Source of the DNA: Pseudomonadota bacterium
Lineage (GTDB): Bacteria > Pseudomonadota > Gammaproteobacteria > Xanthomonadales > Xanthomonadaceae
Length of the DNA stretch: 17,345 nucleotides
Assembly: GCA_023444765.1 (NCBI GenBank)
Contig: JAEXLY010000118.1
Span: 1 to 17,345 of the forward strand
Direction: 5' to 3'
Numbering within the stretch: the first letter of the stretch is position 1; every line of letters begins with the position of its first letter. This document shows positions 8,710 through 16,871 of this stretch, piece by piece. A program made the position numbers and the translations under genes. The notes under the pieces were generated by a model. That model saw only the letters and a program-made list of their open reading frames with translations, had not been told where the DNA came from and did no database searches.

Positions 8710-9390
8710 TCACCTGCCCGGCTCGTCGTTCCACAGCAGCTTGTGCAGCTGCATCTGGAACTTCACAGGCAGCCGGTCGGCGACGATCCAGTCGGCCAGT
8801 TCGGTCGGCGACAGTTCCGACTTGCTCGGCGAGAACAGCACGTCGCAGCGCGCAGACAATGCGTGCGCATGCAGGACTCCGCGGGCCCATTCGTAGTCGG
8901 CACGGCTGCAGATCACGAACTTGACCTGGTCGTGCGGCGTGAGCAGCGGCAGGTTGTCCCAGCGGTTGCGTTCCACCTCGCCCGAGGCCGGGGTCTTGAT
9001 GTCCAGCACGCGCGAGACACGCGGATCGACGCCGCCGATGTCGATGGCGCCGGAGGTTTCGAGGGAGACTTCGTACCCCGCGTCGCACAGCCGCGCCAGC
9101 AGTGCCAGGCAACGCTTCTGCGCCAGCGGCTCGCCGCCGGTCACGCAAACATGGCGCACGCCGTGCCGGGCCACCTCGTCGAGGATGGCGTCGATCTCCC
9201 ACCACTGCCCGCCGTGGAAGGCATAGGCGGTGTCGCAGTACACGCAGCGCAGCGGGCAACCGGTCAGGCGGACGAACACGGTCGGCCATCCGGCGTCGCG
9301 GGCCTCGCCCTGCAGCGACAGGAAGATCTCGGTGATCTTCAGCCGGTCCGCCGTCGATGCGGCGGCCGCATCGGGCGCGACGGCGTTCAT
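8710..9390 (-). CDS. queE: 7-carboxy-7-deazaguanine synthase QueE
   Basis: Radical S-adenosylmethionine enzyme that contracts carboxy-tetrahydropterin to 7-carboxy-7-deazaguanine, the QueC substrate. It has 226 residues. The iron-sulfur cluster cysteines Cys45, Cys49 and Cys52 lie in CPLRCVYC (C-X3-C-X2-C), and the SAM-binding TGGEPL is at 84-89. The substrate-recognition start EIFLSLQGE is at 21-29, after a ~16-residue Ala-rich N terminus. The ATG at 9390 lies 3 nt after the cpoB stop, so it is probably translated from the Tol-Pal transcript by coupling. QueD and QueF are not in the window. Confidence 0.95.
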   Translation of the reverse strand: MNAVAPDAAAASTADRLKITEIFLSLQGEARDAGWPTVFVRLTGCPLRCVYCDTAYAFHGGQWWEIDAILDEVARHGVRHVCVTGGEPLAQKRCLALLARLCDAGYEVSLETSGAIDIGGVDPRVSRVLDIKTPASGEVERNRWDNLPLLTPHDQVKFVICSRADYEWARGVLHAHALSARCDVLFSPSKSELSPTELADWIVADRLPVKFQMQLHKLLWNDEPGR

Positions 9391-9393
9391 GGC

Positions 9394-10194
9394 TCAGCGG
9401 GCGACGCGTGCCAGCTGGATCGCGTGCAGCCGATCCTCGGCGGTGCGCGCCGCATCGGTGCCGGGGAACTGCGCGGCCACCTGCGACAGCGTCGCCTCGG
9501 CCCCGTCCAGGTCGCGCAGGCCGTACTGGGACAACCCGATCTTCAGCAGCGCACCGGGCGTCTTGTCATGGGTCGGATAGCGCGCCACCAGCGACTGGAA
9601 CTGCTCCCGCGCCAGTTCGTAATTCTGGGTGACGTAGTAACTCTCGCCCAGCCAGTAGCGGGCGTTGGGCGCATACACCCCTTCCGGGTGCACGCGCAGA
9701 AAATCCTGGAACAGTTCTGCCGATCGGGCGTAGTTGCCCGACTTGAGCGCGTCGAACGCGGTTTCATAGGCGGCGCGCTCGCCCGCCGTGTTGGCGATCA
9801 GGCCGGCGGCGCCGTGGACGCGCGGCGCGTTGTCCGCCGGCCGCGGCGCCGGCGCGCCCCCCACCGGTGCAGCGGCTCCGACGCCTTCCACCGGAGCCGG
9901 CAGCCCGGCGCCTTCGAGCCGGTTGAGACGGCCGTCGAGGTCGAGGTACTGGGTACGGTTGTTGGCACGGAGCTGCTCGGTCTGCTGCTGCAGTTCCTCG
10001 ATCTGGGACCGCAGGGCCTGCACTTCACGCCGCAGTTCCGTGACCTGGTTGAGCAGGTCGACGTTGCCGCGATTGTCGGCAGCACGCTGCTCGAGCACGG
10101 CCACCCGATCGGCAAGGCTGGCCCGTTGCGCCGACGCGGGCGCGGCGGCCACCAGGGCCGCCGCGAACGCGATTGGAACGATCAATGCACGCAT
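9394..10194 (-). CDS. cpoB: Periplasmic cell division coordinator CpoB (YbgF)
   Basis: Periplasmic protein of 266 residues that binds TolA and coordinates outer-membrane constriction with peptidoglycan synthesis. A signal peptide ends at about Ala22 (APASA|QRA). A coiled coil of about 25-85, with heptad Leu/Val and many Gln, is the trimerisation part. A Pro/Ala/Gly linker (about 88-115) and a C-terminal array of TPR-type repeats (about 135-255; GNYARSAELFQDFL, YPTHDKTPGALLKIG) follow. It lies 9 nt after the pal stop and 3 nt before queE, inside one operon. Confidence 0.94.
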   Translation of the reverse strand: MRALIVPIAFAAALVAAAPASAQRASLADRVAVLEQRAADNRGNVDLLNQVTELRREVQALRSQIEELQQQTEQLRANNRTQYLDLDGRLNRLEGAGLPAPVEGVGAAAPVGGAPAPRPADNAPRVHGAAGLIANTAGERAAYETAFDALKSGNYARSAELFQDFLRVHPEGVYAPNARYWLGESYYVTQNYELAREQFQSLVARYPTHDKTPGALLKIGLSQYGLRDLDGAEATLSQVAAQFPGTDAARTAEDRLHAIQLARVAR

Positions 10195-10203
10195 CGTCGC
10201 GTC

Positions 10204-10725
10204 TTACTTCGCCGTGTAGACGATCTCGACGCGGCGGTTCTTCGCCCAGCAGTCCTCGTTGGACTCGGTGCAGGTCGGACGCTCCTCGCCGTAGCTGACC
10301 ACGGTCAGCTGGCTGCCGGAACCGCCGTTGGCCTGCAGGGCCGAGGACACCGCGTTGCCGCGACGCTCGCCCAGGCCGAGGTTGTACTCGCGGCTGCCAC
10401 GCTCGTCGGCATTGCCTTCCAGGGTGATGCGCGAGGACGGACGGTCACGCAGGTACTTGGCGTGGCACGACATCGCCGCCTGGAACTCCGGACGCAGCGC
10501 GTCCTGGTCCAGATCGAAGTACACCACACGCTGGCGCAGGCAGGCGTCGGTGTCGAGGTCCGACGGGCCATAGGCGCCCGGCGTGGTGGTGCCGCCGGTC
10601 TGGGCCGGGGGCGCGGTGTCGGCCGGGGGGGCTTCCTTGACCTTCTTGGAACATGCGGCCATGGCGACGCACATCATGGCGATGAGCAGGGCCTTGCCGA
10701 ACACGGCGGACTTCTGGGTGTTCAT
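10204..10725 (-). CDS. pal: Peptidoglycan-associated lipoprotein Pal
   Basis: Outer-membrane lipoprotein of 173 residues that holds peptidoglycan and is moved to the division site by TolQRAB. The signal peptide ends at the lipidated Cys25 in VAMAAC; Met at -3 is less usual than Leu. A Pro/Gly/Thr linker (about 30-58) leads to an OmpA-like domain (about 62-173) with the peptidoglycan-binding signature NADERGSREYNLGLGERR, including Asp107 and Arg122. Four further cysteines (62, 87, 152, 159) could form two disulfides; I recall this pattern from Xanthomonas Pal. GAGG lies 10 nt before the ATG. It is separated from tolB by 63 bp. Confidence 0.96.
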   Translation of the reverse strand: MNTQKSAVFGKALLIAMMCVAMAACSKKVKEAPPADTAPPAQTGGTTTPGAYGPSDLDTDACLRQRVVYFDLDQDALRPEFQAAMSCHAKYLRDRPSSRITLEGNADERGSREYNLGLGERRGNAVSSALQANGGSGSQLTVVSYGEERPTCTESNEDCWAKNRRVEIVYTAK

Positions 10726-10788
10726 TCTCGTCGATCCTCAGGCGTTGAAACGGACGTTCAGGTTGATTGAACCGCTGTGCAGAACATG

Positions 10789-12108
10789 TCAGCGCGGAGT
10801 CCGGTAGGGACCCCACGCCGGCTCGCGTACATCTCCGTCGGCCAGGACCAGGCGCTGTCGCACGCGGCCGTCGGCCGAGACAGCATACAGGACGCCCCGC
10901 CGGCCTTCACGCGCCGCGTAGAGGATCATGCTGGCGTTGGGGGCGAAGCTGGGGGACTCGTCCAGGGAGCCCGGGGAGATGGTCGACCAGCGCGCCGATC
11001 CCAGGCTGCGGTCCATCACCGCGATGCGGTAGGTGTTGCCCGCGCCCTGCGCCACGGCGATCTTCTGCCCGTCCCAGGAGATGCTCGGGTCGGCGTTGTA
11101 GTTGCCCTCGAACGTCACCCGGCTGGCGCCGCCGCCGGAGGCCGGCGCCTGGTAGATCTGCGGACGCCCGCCGCGGTCGGAGGTGAAGTAGATGCTGTTG
11201 CCGTCCGGACTCCACACCGGAGCGGTGTCGATGCCGAACTGGTTGGTGATCTGGGTCAGCGCCTTGCTGCCCAGGTCCATCACGTAGATCTCGGGATTGC
11301 CGCTGCGCGACAGGGTCAACGCCAGCCGCCGGCCGTCCGGAGAGAAGGCCGGGCCGCTGTTGATCCCGCGGAAACTCGACACCAGCTCGCGAGAACCGGT
11401 GGTGATGTCCTGGATGTAGATCGAGGAATTGCCGCGCTCGAAGCTCACATAGGCCAGCTTGCGCCCGTCGGGGCTCCAGGCTGGCGACAGCAGCGGCTCG
11501 TTCGAGCGCACCACCGTCTGCGGGTTGTAGCCGTCGGCATCGGCCACCATCAGCGCGTAGCGCGTCCCCTGCCCGGCGCCGGTCGCGGTGACATAGGCGA
11601 TGCGCGTCCAGAACGCGCCGCGGACGCCCAGGATCTTCTCGTAGATGGCGTCGGCGATCTGGTGGGCCACGTCGCGCATGGCGCTGCCGGGCGCGGTCAA
11701 CGCCAGCCCCAGCAGGCGCTCCTGCTTGGCCACGTCGAACAGCTCGTACTCGACGCGGTAGCTGCCGGAGCCGGCATCGACCATGCGGCCGACCACGAGG
11801 AAGTCCTGTCGCAGCGCGCGCCAGGCCGGGTAGTCGACCTCCGAACCGCGGGTTGGCCGGCTGGCCATGTCGCGCTCGGGCAGCGCACGGAACTGGCCGG
11901 AGCGTTCCAGGTCGGCGCGGACCACGGCCGCCACATCGGTGGCCGGCGCGGATCCGCTTCCCTGATAGGGCATCGGCACGATGGCGATCGGCAGCGCCGA
12001 CGCGTTGCCGCCGATGATGTCGATCTCCAGTCCCTGCTGCTGCGCAGCCGCGGCAAAGGGCAGCAGCAGCGCGAGCATGGCGAACAGGCAGCGTTTGGCG
12101 AAGGTCAT
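10789..12108 (-). CDS. tolB: Tol-Pal system periplasmic beta-propeller TolB
   Basis: Periplasmic protein of 439 residues that binds Pal and, through its N terminus, TolA. The signal peptide ends at about Ala22 (PFAAAA|QQQ). An alpha/beta domain (about 25-165) is followed by a six-bladed propeller whose blades carry the repeated SPDG, FTSDR and IYVMD elements (SPDGRKLAYVS, SPDGRRLALTL, SPDGNSIYFTSD). ATG 12108 is preferred because GAGGG lies 9 nt upstream and it begins a proper signal peptide. ATG 12117 would leave 1 nt after GAGG, and the rest of the open frame to 12171 is not signal-like. It is separated from tolA by 286 bp, the largest gap within the operon. Confidence 0.96.
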   Translation of the reverse strand: MTFAKRCLFAMLALLLPFAAAAQQQGLEIDIIGGNASALPIAIVPMPYQGSGSAPATDVAAVVRADLERSGQFRALPERDMASRPTRGSEVDYPAWRALRQDFLVVGRMVDAGSGSYRVEYELFDVAKQERLLGLALTAPGSAMRDVAHQIADAIYEKILGVRGAFWTRIAYVTATGAGQGTRYALMVADADGYNPQTVVRSNEPLLSPAWSPDGRKLAYVSFERGNSSIYIQDITTGSRELVSSFRGINSGPAFSPDGRRLALTLSRSGNPEIYVMDLGSKALTQITNQFGIDTAPVWSPDGNSIYFTSDRGGRPQIYQAPASGGGASRVTFEGNYNADPSISWDGQKIAVAQGAGNTYRIAVMDRSLGSARWSTISPGSLDESPSFAPNASMILYAAREGRRGVLYAVSADGRVRQRLVLADGDVREPAWGPYRTPR

Positions 12109-12394
12109 CGGGAACATCCCTCGGAATGGTCGTGGATCGGGCGGCGACAGCTTGGCGGGGAATCGTCGCACGAAGATGAACGGGGCTGGACTCTGCCGGC
12201 CGGAGGCATGCGCCGACCAGCCATGCGTTCCTTGCGGCGCAGTCGCCGCGGCGGCTGGGCAGGAAAAGTTACGCAGGCTTCCGTGAAGGGGCCGCGTTGG
12301 GTGGACGCTTCAGCCCTGCCCGGCAGCCCATGCCACGCCGGCCGCCAGCCGTTCCGGCGATGCCGGCCACGCGAACGCGAAGCCGCCGCAGACC
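12109..12394. other. 286-bp gap between tolA and tolB
   Basis: It holds the tolB Shine-Dalgarno (GAGGG at 12118-12122) and several short GC-rich self-complementary runs, such as CGCCGCGGCG. I find no stem followed by a T-tract, no good promoter hexamer pair and no credible small gene. Its length leaves room for a separate tolB-pal promoter, which E. coli has, but the sequence does not show one. Confidence 0.45.
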
Positions 12395-13384
12395 TCAGCG
12401 ATCCTGGGCCTGGAAATTGAGGGTGATCGTGCGCTGGAACACCGACTCGAAGCCGACGTAGGGCAACGGCTGCGCCTTGAGGACGGCCGCCTCGACCGAG
12501 CGACGCCCGAGCTCGTCGTACGGACACGAGGGGCTCACCCGCGCCTCGACCACCTCGCCCCCGGGGATCTGCCGGATCACGATCTGGCAACGCTGGCCCA
12601 GCGGCACGGTGTCCGGACGCGTCCAGTTGCGCAGGATCGCTTCCTGCAGCGCGGCGGCGTAGCGCGCGGCCAGGCCGGTATCGGTGCCCTGGTTGCCGGG
12701 CGGCGGCGGGGGCCCGGCCGACTGCTGCGCCTGCTGCGAGGCCTGCCGCGCCTCGCGGTCGGCGATCTGCTGCAGGCGCTGCTGCGCCAGGCGTTGCTCG
12801 CGCTCGAGCTTCTCGCGCTCGGCGCGGATCTTCTCCAGCTGCTGCTGCGCCAGCCGCCGCTTCTGTTCCGCCTCTTCCTGCCGCTTGCGCTCGGTGAGGT
12901 CGATCTGTTCCTGGCGGCGCTTCTCTTCCTGCTCCCGGTCCACCCGGGCGCGCTCGGCCTCGGCGTCGCGGCGCACTTCCTCCTGGTTGACCGGCGCCGG
13001 GTCGGGCACCCGTTCCTGCGGCGTGGGCTGGCGTTCGACCGGCGCCTCCTCCGGCACGGGTTCGGGCAGCGGCTGCGGAGGGGGCGGCACCACCTCGTCC
13101 TCGACGGGTTCGGGCAGCGGCTGCACGACCGGCTCGGGCAGCGGTTCGGGCGCGACCGCCAGCGCGCGTTCGACTGCGCGCTGGTCGGCACTGGACACGT
13201 CCAGCACCGCCTCCATGGAAGGCGCGCCGGCCACGCTCAGGCGGTCGGGGTCCCAGCTCAGCAGCGGCGAGAGCACCAGCAGGGCCACCACCAGCACGTG
13301 GACCACAAGGGCCCAGGCGATGGCGCGACCCAGGCCCTCCTCCGGCGGCGCCCCGGGAGGACGCTGGATCGAATCAGCGTGCAT
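12395..13384 (-). CDS. tolA: Cell envelope integrity protein TolA
   Basis: Inner-membrane protein of 329 residues that carries the TolQR proton-driven force across the periplasm to TolB-Pal. One membrane helix spans about 21-42 and contains His29, matching the membrane His of TolA; the Ser usually four residues earlier is Ala25 here. A Pro-Glu-Pro-rich segment (about 79-132) with repeats of QPLPEPV, a charged Arg/Glu/Gln coiled coil (about 133-222) and a poly-Pro hinge follow. The globular domain III (about 234-329) has Cys266 and Cys287, likely a disulfide. The ATG overlaps the tolR end by 11 nt, and GGCGGA just upstream may serve as ribosome site. Confidence 0.95.
   Translation of the reverse strand: MHADSIQRPPGAPPEEGLGRAIAWALVVHVLVVALLVLSPLLSWDPDRLSVAGAPSMEAVLDVSSADQRAVERALAVAPEPLPEPVVQPLPEPVEDEVVPPPPQPLPEPVPEEAPVERQPTPQERVPDPAPVNQEEVRRDAEAERARVDREQEEKRRQEQIDLTERKRQEEAEQKRRLAQQQLEKIRAEREKLEREQRLAQQRLQQIADREARQASQQAQQSAGPPPPPGNQGTDTGLAARYAAALQEAILRNWTRPDTVPLGQRCQIVIRQIPGGEVVEARVSPSCPYDELGRRSVEAAVLKAQPLPYVGFESVFQRTITLNFQAQDR
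13056..13124 (-). repeat. 21-bp direct repeat inside tolA
   Basis: Two identical 21-bp copies (13056-13076 and 13104-13124) lie 48 bp apart, 16 codons, so they are in phase and encode copies of QPLPEPV. A third, diverged copy starts at about 13131. This makes the proline-rich spacer prone to in-frame length change. Confidence 0.75.
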
Positions 13385-13817
13385 TTCCGCCCGCGTTGGT
13401 CATCAGGCTGACGTTGCTCACCTTCGCCCTTCGCAGCACGTCCATCGCATCGAGCACGGTCTGGTAGGGCGCGTCGCCCTGCGCGGCCACCATCACCCGC
13501 AAGTCGTTGCCCTGCTGCTCGCGGATCGGCGCGAGCATGCTTTCCATCTGCGCCGCGTCGATCACGCGCGGACGGCCGTCGCCCGGCAGCTGCAGGCCCA
13601 GGCTGCCGTCGGGATATGCGATGACGATCACCGGATCGGTGCGCTCCTGGGTCGCGCGCGCCTCCGACGAGGGCAGCTTGACGTCCACGCTCAGGGTCAG
13701 CAACGGTGCGGTCACCATGAAGATGATCAGCAGCACGAGCATCACGTCGATGTAGGGCACGACGTTGATCTCGGACTTCAGCTTGCGCCGCTTGCGGTGG
13801 ATGATGCTTCCGGCCAT
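13374..13817 (-). CDS. tolR: Tol-Pal stator protein TolR
   Basis: ExbD/TolR family inner-membrane protein of 147 residues and part of the TolQ-TolR proton channel. A short basic cytoplasmic N terminus (HRKRRKLKSE) precedes one membrane helix (about 21-42) in the family motif INVVPYIDVMLVLLIIFM. Asp24 is the proton-carrying acid (Asp23 in E. coli). The periplasmic domain fills the remainder. GGAGG 6 nt before ATG 13817 is a strong ribosome site. The start lies 13 nt after the tolQ stop, and the end overlaps tolA. Confidence 0.97.
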   Translation of the reverse strand: MAGSIIHRKRRKLKSEINVVPYIDVMLVLLIIFMVTAPLLTLSVDVKLPSSEARATQERTDPVIVIAYPDGSLGLQLPGDGRPRVIDAAQMESMLAPIREQQGNDLRVMVAAQGDAPYQTVLDAMDVLRRAKVSNVSLMTNAGGNAR

Positions 13818-13830
13818 CGGCTGCCTCCGC

Positions 13831-14625
13831 CTACTCGATCGTGGTCTGGCGCTGCAGGATGGTGCTGAACTCCTCGGCGAAGCTCTCGTAGCGCACGGCC
13901 AGGCGTTCCACCCGCGTGGTGAACCGGTTGTAGGCCCATACCGCGGGGATCGCCACGAACAGGCCGATCGCGGTGGCGAACAGCGCCTCGGAGATACCCG
14001 GCGCCACCGCGGCGATGCCGGTCTGCTCGCCGCTGTTGAGCATGTCGTGCATGGTCACCATGATCCCGAACACGGTGCCCACCAGGCCCACGTAGGGGGC
14101 GGTCGAACCGATGTTGGCCAGCAGCTCGAGGTTGCGTTCCAGCTGGTCGACCTCGCGCGTGTAGCTCACACGCATGGCGCGCTGGGCGCCCTCGAGCTGC
14201 GCACGGGCATCGAAGCCGCGCTTCTCGCGCAGGCGCGCGAATTCGCGGAAGCCGGCTTCGAAGATCGCCTCCAGGCCCACGACGCGGCGGTTGCGGTCGG
14301 TCGCACCCGAGTACAGCTTGCCCAGGTCGGCCCCCGACCAGAACCTGTTCTCGAACTCGTCCGCATCGCGGTTGGCCAGTTTGAAGATGCGCGCCTTGCG
14401 GAAGATGATCACCCAGCTGATCACCGATCCGGCCAGCAGCAGCAGCACGATCAGCTGCACCGGCAGGCTCGCCTTGAGCATCAGGTCGATGTAGTTGATG
14501 CCCTCGCTGGCGGCCACGGCCGCCGCGGCTGCGGCGGGGTCGGCCAGCGGGGTCGCCGTCGCCGCGGCTTCTTCGGGCAGCGGCTCGATCTGGGTGGCCT
14601 GCAGCAGCATCGCGAGGGGAATCAT
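13831..14625 (-). CDS. tolQ: Tol-Pal system proton channel protein TolQ
   Basis: ExbB/TolQ/MotA-type inner-membrane protein of 264 residues. Three membrane helices are visible at about 54-76, 168-193 and 212-234. Thr184 (in GLVGTVFGIM) and Thr218 (in ALFATAIGLF) correspond to the channel-lining threonines. The family is usually ~230 residues; the extra ~30 lie in an Ala-rich N terminus (residues 20-40) before the first helix. ATG 14625 overlaps the ybgC stop as ATGA, so translation is probably coupled. The open frame to 14724 is a shadow of ybgC. Confidence 0.96.
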   Translation of the reverse strand: MIPLAMLLQATQIEPLPEEAAATATPLADPAAAAAAVAASEGINYIDLMLKASLPVQLIVLLLLAGSVISWVIIFRKARIFKLANRDADEFENRFWSGADLGKLYSGATDRNRRVVGLEAIFEAGFREFARLREKRGFDARAQLEGAQRAMRVSYTREVDQLERNLELLANIGSTAPYVGLVGTVFGIMVTMHDMLNSGEQTGIAAVAPGISEALFATAIGLFVAIPAVWAYNRFTTRVERLAVRYESFAEEFSTILQRQTTIE

Positions 14626-15077
14626 TCGTCCTGGGCTCCGGGTTCGACGAGTCGGGTCAGTTCCTGGTACAGCGCATCGGGGATCGCCTGCGGGCGGAAC
14701 GTCGACGCTTCCAGCGCCGCGCACCGCACTTCCGCGTCCAGCAGCAGTTCGCCCTCACGCAGGATCGATTGCGCGAACACGACGCTCGCACGCCGGCAGT
14801 GGCGCAGCGCCACCGTCACCTGCAGCGCATCGTCCAGCCGCGCCGGCCTGCGGAAGTCGATCCGCATCGCCCGCACCGCGAACACCAGCCCGTGGGTCAG
14901 CCGCAGCGCGTCCTGCCCGTAGCCCAGCGCGCGCACCCATTCGGTCCGCGCGCGCTCGAGGAACGCGACGTACTGCGCGTGATAGACCACGCCACCAGCA
15001 TCGGTATCTTCCCAGTAGACCCTTGTCGGGATGCTGAACGCTGGACAAGCGGAACGATCGGGGGATGTGCTGTTCAA
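14622..15077 (-). CDS. ybgC: Tol-Pal operon acyl-CoA thioesterase YbgC (TTG start)
   Basis: Hot-dog-fold cytosolic acyl-CoA thioesterase, 151 residues with the start chosen here. The family motif YWEDTDAGGVVYH is at 21-33; the second Asp (Asp26) is the catalytic acid. FLERARTEW follows at 39-47. No ATG lies at the right place: the only upstream ATG (15182) is inside ruvB and would add a Pro/Ala/Arg-rich shadow of it. TTG 15077 has GGAG 8 nt upstream and gives a family-like N terminus. It is co-transcribed between ruvB and tolQ, as in many proteobacteria, and overlaps tolQ by 4 nt. Confidence 0.93.
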   Translation of the reverse strand: MNSTSPDRSACPAFSIPTRVYWEDTDAGGVVYHAQYVAFLERARTEWVRALGYGQDALRLTHGLVFAVRAMRIDFRRPARLDDALQVTVALRHCRRASVVFAQSILREGELLLDAEVRCAALEASTFRPQAIPDALYQELTRLVEPGAQDE

Positions 15078-15085
15078 GGGTCGCG

Positions 15086-15089
15086 CTCC
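15086..15089 (-). promoter_or_regulatory. Shine-Dalgarno that decides the ybgC TTG start
   Basis: GGAG on the minus strand, 8 nt before TTG 15077, in the 44-bp gap after ruvB. It supports the TTG over the distant ATG at 15182. Confidence 0.55.
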
Positions 15090-15121
15090 GGCGGTGGGTG
15101 TCGGCTGCTGGGCCGGGGGCC

Positions 15122-16150
<1,029 letters not shown>

Positions 16151-16232
16151 CGCGCTATGGTCGCATGGCGCCTCGCCGGGTGCATCGCCCCCGGAGCGTG
16201 CGCCGGCGCCCGACGCACCCGCAGCCCCGGGG

Positions 16233-16871
16233 CTAGTGCCCTTCTGCCGCCGCGGGCAGCGCCTGCACGCCCTGCGGCACGCCGGCCATGTCCGGCAGCT
16301 TGTGGGCGATGCCCTTGTGGCAGTCGATGCAGGTCGCCTCGCCGGTGGCCAGGAAGGTGCGGTGGGTGCGGGCGGCGCGGCTGGCCTGGCGGGTGAGGTC
16401 CATCGACTCGTAGTCGTGGCAATTGCGGCACTCGAGCGAGTCGTTGGCCTTCAGGCGCGCCCATTCGTGGGTGGCCAGCACCAGGCGCTGGTCGAGGAAC
16501 TTCTCGCGGGTGTTGATGGTGCCGAAGATCTTGCCCCAGACCTCCTTGGACGCCTGCATCTTGCGCGCGATCTTGTCGGTCCAGTCGTGCGGCACGTGGC
16601 AGTCCGGACAGGTGGCGCGAACCCCCGAGCGGTTGCTGTAGTGGATCGTGGTCTTGAGTTCCTCGAACACGTTGTCGCGCATCTCATGGCAACTGGTGCA
16701 GAACTCCTCGGTATTGGTCGCGTCCATCGCCGTGTTGAAGCCGCCCCAGAACACCACGCCGGCGATGAATCCGCCCAGGGTCAGGAAGCCCAGGCTCAGG
16801 AACCGCGCCGGCGCGTTGAACTGGCGCCAGAAGCCGCGCAGCGTGGCGATGGTACGGCGCACGACGTTCAT
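16233..16871 (-). CDS. napC: Tetrahaem cytochrome c NapC (quinol dehydrogenase)
   Basis: Membrane-anchored NapC/NirT-type cytochrome of 212 residues that passes electrons from quinol to NapAB in periplasmic nitrate reduction. One membrane helix spans about 24-45. Four CXXCH haem sites begin at Cys58 (CTSCH), Cys88 (CPDCH), Cys148 (CRNCH) and Cys181 (CIDCH). A ~25-residue tail follows the last haem. ATG 16871 overlaps the napB stop as ATGA, so translation is probably coupled; the open frame further up is a shadow of napB. The stop codon lies in a perfect 12-bp palindrome (16223-16234) with no T-tract after it. Confidence 0.95.
   Translation of the reverse strand: MNVVRRTIATLRGFWRQFNAPARFLSLGFLTLGGFIAGVVFWGGFNTAMDATNTEEFCTSCHEMRDNVFEELKTTIHYSNRSGVRATCPDCHVPHDWTDKIARKMQASKEVWGKIFGTINTREKFLDQRLVLATHEWARLKANDSLECRNCHDYESMDLTRQASRAARTHRTFLATGEATCIDCHKGIAHKLPDMAGVPQGVQALPAAAEGH

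Noticed and set aside
8626..10770. 714-residue plus-strand frame opposite queE, cpoB and pal
   Set aside because: It spans three intact, well-recognised genes on the other strand; its length comes from scarce stop codons at high GC.
10777..12420. 547-residue plus-strand frame opposite tolB
   Set aside because: Shadow of tolB and the tolA-tolB gap; His/Arg/Gln-rich, with no motif.
16223..16234. 12-bp palindrome AGCCCCGGGGCT at the napC stop as a terminator
   Set aside because: It overlaps the stop codon, would leave a stem of about 4 bp, and no T-tract follows.
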